37,550 nucleotides of DNA from an uncultured Verrucomicrobiota bacterium (lineage in GTDB: Bacteria > Verrucomicrobiota > Verrucomicrobiia > Chthoniobacterales > SZAS-18), in the NCBI GenBank assembly GCA_937859745.1, contig CALMAQ010000245.1, forward strand, positions 1-37,550. Direction: 5' to 3'. The first letter of the stretch is position 1; each line of letters begins with the position of its first letter. Position numbers and translations under genes: made by a program. The notes below the pieces were generated by a model that was not told the DNA's origin, ran no database searches, and worked only from the letters and a program-made list of their open reading frames with translations. This document shows positions 31,526 through 37,550 of the stretch, one piece after another.

Positions 31526-31804
31526 ATGATCGTCGCGCGCCAGATCTTTTACCAGGGACATGTCCAAGGCGTTGGCTTCCGCTACACCGTCAAACGACTT
31601 GCCACCGGCTACGAAGTGACCGGCTGGGTGCGAAACCTCCCGGATGGCCGCGTGGAACTGCAGGTCCGGGGTGCTGAGAAGGAAGTGAACGAGTTCTTGG
31701 ATGCCATTGCGGGCGGCCAGCTCCGACCGCACATCCAGCAACAACTGGCGGGCGACGCGGTCGCGCTTGAGGAGAACACGATGGGCTTTGAGATTCGCCA
31801 TTGA
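31526..31804 (+). CDS. acyP: Acylphosphatase
   Basis: The 92-residue protein hydrolyses acyl phosphates such as 1,3-bisphosphoglycerate or carbamoyl phosphate. The active-site loop VQGVGFRYTVKR has the phosphate-binding Arg19. The catalytic Asn37 is in GWVRNLPDGRVELQVRG. Length and order fit the family exactly. It lies 14 bases after the metallopeptidase gene and 79 bases before the ABC ATPase gene, so it is probably part of that transcription unit. No Shine-Dalgarno. Confidence 0.95.
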   Translation: MIVARQIFYQGHVQGVGFRYTVKRLATGYEVTGWVRNLPDGRVELQVRGAEKEVNEFLDAIAGGQLRPHIQQQLAGDAVALEENTMGFEIRH

Positions 31805-31883
31805 CCGCAGACCGCACGATTCGCAGATGCACTCCGGCCAACCTTGGTGCATGCTGGGAACCGCGTTTCCATCCCGCACCGCA

Positions 31884-32765
31884 ATGACCACCCCCGCCAT
31901 TGCCATCCGCAATCTGTCCAAAGTTTTCCCGATTCCCTTCAAGCGGGAGCGGGTGGTGGCCGTGCATGATCTCTCGTTGGAAGTCGCTCCCGGGCAAGTC
32001 TACGGCCTGCTTGGCCCCAACGGTTCGGGCAAGAGCACCACGATGAAGATCGTATTGGGGCTGATCTCGCCGAGCGCGGGACGGACGGAGATTTTTGGTC
32101 GCAACAGCCAGTTGGTGGACAGTCATGAGGAGGTCGGCTTTCTCCCGGAAAACCCGTATTTTTATAAATATCTCACCGGTTTTGAGACACTTAAATTCTA
32201 CGCCAGACTGTGCGGATTATCCGGCCAAGCTTTGCGCGACAAGGTCGGGGAACTGCTGAAACTCGTGCGCCTGGAGGATGCCCGTGACCGGCGTTTGGGC
32301 GGTTACTCGAAAGGAATGTTGCAGCGCATCGGACTAGCTCAGGCCCTCATCCAGAATCCGCGCCTGCTCGTGCTCGACGAACCGACGGCGGGCGTGGACC
32401 CCCGCGGTTCGGCGGAGATTCGAGACCTGATCGTTGCCTGCAAGGAGCGAGGGATCACGGTGCTGCTCTGCTCGCATTTGCTCGGTCAGGTGCAGGAGAT
32501 CTGCGACCGGATCGGCATCCTCGACCGGGGCGTCCTAGTCCGGGAAGGCAAGCTGGAGGACCTGATTTCCATCGAAGATCAGACCGAAATGATCTTTGAG
32601 AACGCCCCGCCTGCCCTCCTGGCCGAGATCGGGAAACTGATGGCGGCTTCCTACCCGGAAGCGCGCCTGTTGGAACAGAAAAAGCCCCGCACGACGCTCG
32701 AACGCTATTTTTTGGAAGTGACCTACGCGCGACCCATACCCGATGGTGGGAGTGAGTCTACCTGA
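31884..32765 (+). CDS. ABC transporter ATP-binding protein
   Basis: The 293-residue ATPase powers the adjacent permease. Walker A is GPNGSGKST at 44-52. The Q-loop region is EVGFLPENPYF (Gln replaced by Pro-Glu, as in many ABC-2 type exporters). The signature is YSKGMLQR at 141-148, Walker B with catalytic Glu is LLVLDEP at 161-167, and the switch His is in LLCSHLL. The C-terminal 90 residues are of the accessory type seen in ABC-2 exporters. ATG 31884 is chosen at the family's first strand; other in-frame starts upstream overlap acyP. The permease follows after 6 bases. Substrate unknown. Confidence 0.93.
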   Translation: MTTPAIAIRNLSKVFPIPFKRERVVAVHDLSLEVAPGQVYGLLGPNGSGKSTTMKIVLGLISPSAGRTEIFGRNSQLVDSHEEVGFLPENPYFYKYLTGFETLKFYARLCGLSGQALRDKVGELLKLVRLEDARDRRLGGYSKGMLQRIGLAQALIQNPRLLVLDEPTAGVDPRGSAEIRDLIVACKERGITVLLCSHLLGQVQEICDRIGILDRGVLVREGKLEDLISIEDQTEMIFENAPPALLAEIGKLMAASYPEARLLEQKKPRTTLERYFLEVTYARPIPDGGSEST

Positions 32766-32771
32766 GTCCGT

Positions 32772-33701
32772 ATGATACCCGCTATCAGCGAAGACGCCCC
32801 CGCGTTCCCAACCGCCTACCCGCGGCACCGTTTCTTTTCGCCCGCGCGCGTCCGGGCGCTGGCGGCGAACACGTTCACCGAGCTGGTACGACTGAAAATC
32901 TTCTACTTCCTGTTGATCTTCGCGCTGCTGCTGATCACTTCTTCCGCGATCCTGATCCAGCTTTCGTTCCAGGATCAATTCCAGATGCTCAAAGACGTGT
33001 CTCTCGGGGCGATGTCGATCTTCACGAGTTTGCTGGCAATCCTGGCAACGGCAGGGTTGCTACCCAAGGACATTGAGGACCGCACCCTTTATACGGTGCT
33101 CGCCAAACCGGTCTCGCGGCTGGAGTACCTCGTCGGCAAGCTTCTCGGTGTTTACCTTCTGCTGCTGGTATCCGTCGTTTTGATGGGCATCCTTTTCTTC
33201 GTCATGCTTTCGTGGCGTGTCCATTATGTGACCAGCGAGATCAGGGCGGCAGGGGGCAGCGCCGAAGCCACGCAACAACAGATCGACCTCTTGCGCGCAA
33301 CCGCCTATAACCCGAATCTGTGGTCCGGTGGCATCCTGATCTACGTCAAAGCTTGCCTGCTGGCCTCTGCCACGCTGTTCGTCTCGACGTTCGCCTCCTC
33401 GACGATCTTCACGATTATCATCATGGTAGCCGTGTACTTCATCGGGAACATGCAGGCGACCGCCCGCGATTACTGGCAGGTGCCCTCCATCGCCGGGCAA
33501 GCTGGTTGGTTAATCAAGGCATTCCTAGCGTTCGTCTCGCTCGTCTTTCCCGACCTGCAAGCGTTTAATTTGCTGGATGAAATCGTCGTGGGTACTTCGG
33601 TCGGGTTCTGGCTGCTGTGGAAAACCGTTGGTCTGGGCGTGCTCTACAGTCTGATCTACCTGTCGGCCGCGTTCTTCGTTTTTTCCGACAAAGAGCTTTG
33701 A
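32772..33701 (+). CDS. ABC-2 type exporter permease
   Basis: The 309-residue inner-membrane protein has about six membrane helices: FYFLLIFALLLITSSAIL, a second around MSIFTSLLAILATAGLL, VYLLLLVSVVLMGILFFVM, LLASATLFVSTFASSTIF to YFIG, and two at the C-terminus ending with FFVFSDKEL. The segment DIEDRTLYTVLAKPVSRLEYLVGK is the coupling stretch typical of ABC-2 permeases. The ATPase gene ends 6 bases upstream and the next gene begins 18 bases downstream (or overlaps it if the TTG at 33698 is used), so the three form one unit. The exported substrate is not evident. Confidence 0.9.
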   Translation: MIPAISEDAPAFPTAYPRHRFFSPARVRALAANTFTELVRLKIFYFLLIFALLLITSSAILIQLSFQDQFQMLKDVSLGAMSIFTSLLAILATAGLLPKDIEDRTLYTVLAKPVSRLEYLVGKLLGVYLLLLVSVVLMGILFFVMLSWRVHYVTSEIRAAGGSAEATQQQIDLLRATAYNPNLWSGGILIYVKACLLASATLFVSTFASSTIFTIIIMVAVYFIGNMQATARDYWQVPSIAGQAGWLIKAFLAFVSLVFPDLQAFNLLDEIVVGTSVGFWLLWKTVGLGVLYSLIYLSAAFFVFSDKEL

Positions 33702-33718
33702 AAACCACCGTCGAGCGC

Positions 33719-34516
33719 ATGGAGACGACCCTCTCGCTGCCCAATCCCAAGCCGCGCGGGCGGATCCAGGTGGCTCTTGCGACGGTGGTCATCCTGATTT
33801 TTGGGCTGGTCCGCTTGCCCTTGGAAATTCGCCTGAGCCGCGAACGCCAAGCGTCGAGTTTCGGGACCGTCAAGTTGGACCTCGGACTGCGGGAGCGGCT
33901 CTCCCAACTGGGTTTTCTCGCCGCGTTGAGCGGGTTCCGCACGCCGGTGGCCGATGTACTCTGGATCGAGGCCCAAACGGCGTGGCAAAGGGTGGAATAC
34001 GGCCGGATGAACTTCCTGATGAGCACGGTGACGACGCTGACGCCGAAAAACGTGAATTTTTGGGACATGGCTGCCTGGCACATGTCGTACAACGCCAGCG
34101 TGGCCGCCATCAACAACACCAAGCAGCCTAAAATCGCGCTGCGCTCCAAGGCGCAACGCGAATACTTCGTGCTCGGGAAAGACTACGCTGAGCATGGCAT
34201 CGCCAACAACCCAGACTCCTACCTGCTCCACTAGACGTTGGGCAACATCTACAAAGACAAGTTCCAGGATCACTGGAACGCTTCCCTAGCGTACGCGGTC
34301 GCCGCGAAGTGTCCCGGGGCCCTTACCTATCTCAAACGGTTCTCCGCCTACCAGTTGAGCGAGGCACCCGGGCACGAGCGGGAAGCCTGGCAGCGGCTGC
34401 GCACTCTGTACGACGAGGGACCGCAGGAACGGCTGCCCACGCTCGAAACCGACCTCCGGCGCATGGAGGAGAAACTTGGGTTGCCTCCCGAACAAAGAGT
34501 TTACAAAACACCCTAG
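33719..34516 (+). pseudogene. Membrane-anchored helical (TPR-like) protein interrupted by an in-frame amber codon
   Basis: One frame runs from ATG 33719 to the stop at 34514-34516, but TAG at 34232-34234 splits it into 171 and 93 residues. The first part has one membrane helix (VALATVVILIFGLVRLPL, about 18-35) and a helical soluble region ending in NPDSYLLH. The second continues the same helical-repeat style (TLGNIYKDKFQDHWNASLAYA), as in tetratricopeptide repeats. A single TGG to TAG change would explain the stop (LLH-W-TLGNIY). The gene directly follows the ABC permease; a TTG at 33698 could also start it. It is probably an accessory protein of the exporter. Either a recent nonsense mutation, a sequence error or readthrough. 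The family is not recognised. Confidence 0.7.
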
Positions 34517-34536
34517 GCGGTTTTGTATAAACGCAC

Positions 34537-35259
34537 ATGCGCTTTGCGATTTTCGGCGACATCCATGCGAATCTTGAGGCCTTGGAGGCCATGTTGGCCG
34601 ACGCGCGCGCAAACGGCTGCAGCCACTTCGTCTGCCTCGGCGACATCGTCGGCTACAATGCCAACCCGCACGAATGCCTGGAAATCGTCCGCAGTTTGGA
34701 GTGCCCGGTCGTCAAGGGCAACCACGATGAACAAGCCGCCATCGCCGATTCGCTCGATGGGTTCAATCCGCTGGCCGAAGAGGCGTTGAACTGGACGCGC
34801 GAACACCTGACCAGGGACGACAAGAAGTATCTCAACGAACTGCGCCTGACCCGCCAGGTCCGCGATTTTACCGTCGTCCACGCCACGCTGGATACCCCGC
34901 ACAAATGGGGCTACGTCTTCAACCAAATCGACGCGAATGCCAGCTTCAGTTACCAGCACACGAGCATCTGTTTTTTCGGCCATACCCATGCCCCCAAGGC
35001 CTACATCCGCGACGGCCCGGTGATGAGCATCCCCCTCGACAAGATCCGGTTCGAGATGGGCAAGAAGTATTTCATCAACATTGGCAGCGTCGGGCAGCCC
35101 CGCGACGGAGACTGGCGGGCCGCCTATGTCATCTACCACATCGACAAGAACTTCATTGAACTGCGCCGCCTGGAATACGATATCCATACGGCACAGAAGA
35201 AGATCATCGCCGCAGGCTTGCCCAAGAAGCTCGCGGACCGGTTGGCCATCGGCAAATAA
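34537..35259 (+). CDS. Calcineurin-like metallophosphoesterase
   Basis: The 240-residue cytosolic phosphoesterase has the full dimetal motif set: GDIHAN at 7-12, GDIVGYN near 35, KGNHDE, a His in VVHATLDTP, and GHTHAP. It is of the YfcE/Serine-threonine-phosphatase-like single-domain group, with an extra C-terminal helix (LEYDIHTAQKKIIAAG). Substrate may be a phosphodiester or cyclic nucleotide; it cannot be read from the sequence. It starts 20 bases after the interrupted gene and ends 16 bases before the GT9 gene, in the same direction. Confidence 0.92.
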   Translation: MRFAIFGDIHANLEALEAMLADARANGCSHFVCLGDIVGYNANPHECLEIVRSLECPVVKGNHDEQAAIADSLDGFNPLAEEALNWTREHLTRDDKKYLNELRLTRQVRDFTVVHATLDTPHKWGYVFNQIDANASFSYQHTSICFFGHTHAPKAYIRDGPVMSIPLDKIRFEMGKKYFINIGSVGQPRDGDWRAAYVIYHIDKNFIELRRLEYDIHTAQKKIIAAGLPKKLADRLAIGK

Positions 35260-35275
35260 GTTCGCGGCAGCCTGT

Positions 35276-36322
35276 ATGAAGGCCCGCCATCCGCGTTTGG
35301 CCGCGCCCAGGTCGATCTTCGTCCTCAAGCCCAGTTCGTTTGGGGACATCATCCACGCGCTGCCGGCGGTCGCCCGTCTGAGGCAGCACTGGCCGGAGAC
35401 GCGGGTGTCTTGGCTGGTCAACCCGGAGTGGTCGCCGTTGCTGGAGGGCAACCCGCTGGTTGACGAGGCGGTGATCTTTCCGCGCCAACGCCTGCGCGGC
35501 CTGCGCGGCGCGTTCCGCCTGCCCGCTTGGCTGCGGGAACACATCGCCGGACGCAAACCCGGCTTGACGCTGGACTACCAGGGATTGTTGCGGACGGCGC
35601 TGATCGGCCGTTGCGCGGGCGGGTGCCACTTCGCCGGTTTGTCGGACGCCCGGGAGGGAGCAGGCTGGTTTTATGACGAAGTGGTGGCGGTCCCGCCGTC
35701 GCAGGCGACCCACGCGGTGGAGCGATACCTTGCACTGACCGATGCCGTCACTGGCGCGACCCGGGCGGACCAGAGCGGGGAGAAACTTTGTTTTCCACTG
35801 CCCGCCGGGGAACCGCTTCCGGCAACGGTGGTTCCCGACCAGCCGTTCGTGCTCCTGCACCCGTTTTCCCGCGGTGAGGCGAAATCGCTGACCATTCCCC
35901 AGGTCCGGCTGCTCTGCGAGGGGCTGGTTCCCGTTCCCGTGGTGATAGTCGGTCAATGGCCTGGCCCGGCCCTGGATCTTCCCGCGAACTCCCTGAACCT
36001 GCTCAACCAGACGACTTTGTCGCAACTGCTCACGCTCACGCGGGCGGCCGGGTTCGTGGTGAGTGTGGACAGTGGCCCGGCGCATCTGGCCGCCGCGTTG
36101 AACAAACCGCTCGTGGCGATCCATACCTGGAGCGACCCCCGGCGCGTGGGGCCATACCGACCGGCAGCCTGGGTGTTGAAGAATGGAAGGTTGTTGCGCG
36201 TTGCTGAACTCGCCGCCTGCGAGGAATCATTCTTCGAGCAACCTCCGGGTGAGATCCTTTCTGCTACGCAAGCGCGAGCCATATGCCGTTTGGCTACTTC
36301 ATCTTCAGATTTCTACGCATGA
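35276..36322 (+). CDS. Glycosyltransferase family 9 (heptosyltransferase-like)
   Basis: GT9 enzymes add heptose or related sugars to lipopolysaccharide core at the inner membrane. The 348-residue product has the family's N-terminal KPSSFGDIIHALPAVARLRQ, where the Gly-Asp pair and the helix after it bind the acceptor. The C-terminal donor site is VVSVDSGPAHLAAALNKPLVAI. The C-terminal part is shorter than in WaaC/WaaF. ATG 35276 is chosen at the first conserved strand. The metallophosphoesterase stop is 16 bases upstream. The 3' end overlaps the convergent ftsZ gene by 29 bases. An LPS-type role fits a Gram-negative envelope; the exact sugar is unknown. Confidence 0.92.
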   Translation: MKARHPRLAAPRSIFVLKPSSFGDIIHALPAVARLRQHWPETRVSWLVNPEWSPLLEGNPLVDEAVIFPRQRLRGLRGAFRLPAWLREHIAGRKPGLTLDYQGLLRTALIGRCAGGCHFAGLSDAREGAGWFYDEVVAVPPSQATHAVERYLALTDAVTGATRADQSGEKLCFPLPAGEPLPATVVPDQPFVLLHPFSRGEAKSLTIPQVRLLCEGLVPVPVVIVGQWPGPALDLPANSLNLLNQTTLSQLLTLTRAAGFVVSVDSGPAHLAAALNKPLVAIHTWSDPRRVGPYRPAAWVLKNGRLLRVAELAACEESFFEQPPGEILSATQARAICRLATSSSDFYA

Positions 36323-37544
36323 AGGTGGGAACGTCTAGGTCCTCGCCGTCGATGATCGTCGGTTCGCTCTTGTCGAAACGGCCCCGGACCGTGGCGTCCG
36401 ATCCCGACATGTCGGCACCCGCCTTGGCGGCGGGAACTGCTGCCGCCGTCGCAGGGGTGGTGGGGCTCATATTTGTCGTCGCGGTCGCCGGTAGCGCCGG
36501 GGGCGTCGCCACGCGCGAGAGCGCGTAAGCCACGTTTTCCGGGGGCAGAGTTGGCCCTGCCTGACCGGTTGCACGTGCCCCCATGGAACTGATCAGCGTG
36601 ACGCCGAGCCTGCCCTCCAACTTCGAGTCCACCGCCGCGCCGAAAAGGAGCTGGGTGTTGTTGCCGATGTGCTGGGCCAGCTCTTCCATGACGTGCTGCA
36701 CCTCAGAAAGCGTCATGTCATGGCCGCCGACGATGTTGACGAGCACGTTGGCGGCGTGACTTAGGAGCGAGCCCCGGTCCATGAGCGGATTCTTGAGCGC
36801 ATTGTTGAGCGCGTCCCGGCCGCGCTGCTTCCCGCCCGCCTCGCCGTACCCGAACAGGCAGCGGGAATCGTGGCTGCGCAACGCGCTGAGCAGGTCGTCG
36901 AAGCCGAGGTGGATCAACCCCCGGCGGTTGATCAGATCAATGATGGCTCGCACGCTCTGGCTGATGATCTGGTCCGCGCCGGCAAATGCCTCGTGGATGC
37001 CCGCTTCCGGCAGGATCAGTTCGCCCATGCGGTCGTTCTCGAAGCACATGACAGCGTCGGCGTACTGCTGGATGGCCTTCAGGGCTTCCTGCGCCTGTTG
37101 GGAACGTCGGCGGCCCTCGAAAGAGAAGGGGAGGGTCGCGCAAACGAGCACCAGCGAATTCTGCTCCCGGGCCGTCTTGACGATGAGCGGCGCAGCCCCG
37201 GAACCTGTGCCGCCGCCCAGTCCGGCGCAGACGATGACTAGGGGCACGTCGGCCAGCACCGCGCGGAGGTCGTCCGCGGCCTCCTCGGCCGCCGAATAGC
37301 CTAGTTCCGGGTCGCCACCCGCGCCGAGGCCGCGCGTGATGTGGCGGCCGAGTTGAATCTTGTGCGTGGCCACCGAACCGGCCAGCGCCTGAACATCCGT
37401 GTTGCACGCCACGAGGTCCACGTTGATCGAACCTTCCAGCACGAGGCGGTCGAGCGCGTTGGAACCGGCTCCGCCTACGCCGATCACCTTGATGCGAAAC
37501 TCCGCTTCGATGGCCTGAGACACATGGCCTTTGTGGCTGGTCAT
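36294..37544 (-). CDS. ftsZ: Cell division protein FtsZ with a modified T7 loop
   Basis: FtsZ polymerises with GTP at mid-cell and recruits the division machinery. The 416-residue product has the N-terminal VIGVGGAGSNA, tubulin signature GGGTGSGAAP at 110-119 and PFSFEGRRR. An Ala/Thr/Pro linker (about 350-390) leads to the C-terminal peptide DLDVPTFMRR, which binds FtsA or ZipA-like partners. The T7 synergy loop, GLxNxDFADV in most FtsZ, reads GLIHLGFDDL here. The Asn and first Asp are replaced by His212 and Gly214; the second Asp (Asp217) remains. It may hydrolyse GTP differently. The ATG at 37544 lies 6 bases from the window edge, so a longer N-terminus cannot be excluded. It is convergent with the GT9 gene. 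Confidence 0.96.
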   Translation of the reverse strand: MTSHKGHVSQAIEAEFRIKVIGVGGAGSNALDRLVLEGSINVDLVACNTDVQALAGSVATHKIQLGRHITRGLGAGGDPELGYSAAEEAADDLRAVLADVPLVIVCAGLGGGTGSGAAPLIVKTAREQNSLVLVCATLPFSFEGRRRSQQAQEALKAIQQYADAVMCFENDRMGELILPEAGIHEAFAGADQIISQSVRAIIDLINRRGLIHLGFDDLLSALRSHDSRCLFGYGEAGGKQRGRDALNNALKNPLMDRGSLLSHAANVLVNIVGGHDMTLSEVQHVMEELAQHIGNNTQLLFGAAVDSKLEGRLGVTLISSMGARATGQAGPTLPPENVAYALSRVATPPALPATATTNMSPTTPATAAAVPAAKAGADMSGSDATVRGRFDKSEPTIIDGEDLDVPTFMRRNLKMK

Positions 37545-37550
37545 TTCGTT

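Noticed and set aside
1-37550. CRISPR arrays, insertion sequences, prophage genes or attachment sites
   Set aside because: No spaced direct repeats, transposase, integrase or duplicated tRNA end were seen.

Overview
This window looks like a chromosomal segment of a high-GC member of the PVC superphylum, most likely Verrucomicrobiota. That is inference from gene content: a divergent FtsZ, sigma-54 with a sigma-54-type regulator, GlnD, CdaA linked to FolP and GlmM, a Rex repressor, an AttH-type lipocalin and bacterial OGG1/MTH1-type repair enzymes. No rRNA or marker gene settles the rank. Shine-Dalgarno sequences are almost absent ahead of the start codons, and no prophage, insertion sequence or CRISPR array is visible.

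Left part (1-8824). A membrane-fusion efflux subunit runs off the left edge, next to a DUF3347-type lipoprotein. A rightward cluster follows: Rex, an OGG1-type 8-oxoguanine glycosylase, an MTH1-type Nudix sanitiser and a secreted CAP protein. Next come a leftward AlbA_2-like protein, a lactate/malate dehydrogenase relative with an ACT-domain protein, trpC (leftward) and tRNA-Gly(GCC).

Decayed locus (8825-10290). A frameshifted sugar-isomerase remnant (leftward) and the 3' part of an L-ribulokinase (rightward) meet head to head near 9676. This looks like the scar of a lost pentose-use locus.

Middle (10291-26673). A leftward operon holds an FtsX-type permease, an AttH-like lipocalin protein and a thioredoxin-fold protein. 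A SWIM-SNF2 helicase faces GlnD, and their stop codons overlap. Then, all leftward, come an NtrC-type regulator with its soluble histidine kinase (upstream and overlapping by ATGA), glucose-6-phosphate isomerase and RpoN. Divergent from rpoN are two short paralogous exported coiled-coil peptides. Ahead of them is a -24/-12 site with the canonical GG-N10-GC spacing, so they are probably sigma-54 targets.

Right part (26677-37550). The leftward run folP, cdaA, a 53-residue one-helix protein, glmM resembles the Firmicutes cdaA-cdaR-glmM operon with CdaR reduced to its N-terminal membrane segment. A rightward run follows: an anchored HExxH metallopeptidase, acylphosphatase, an ABC exporter pair, a membrane protein interrupted by an in-frame amber codon, a metallophosphoesterase and a GT9 glycosyltransferase. 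Leftward ftsZ with an altered T7 catalytic loop closes the window.

The signals most worth following are the sigma-54-linked exported peptides, the minimal CdaR-like protein in the c-di-AMP operon, the FtsZ T7-loop substitutions, and the OGG1-MTH1 pair beside Rex.
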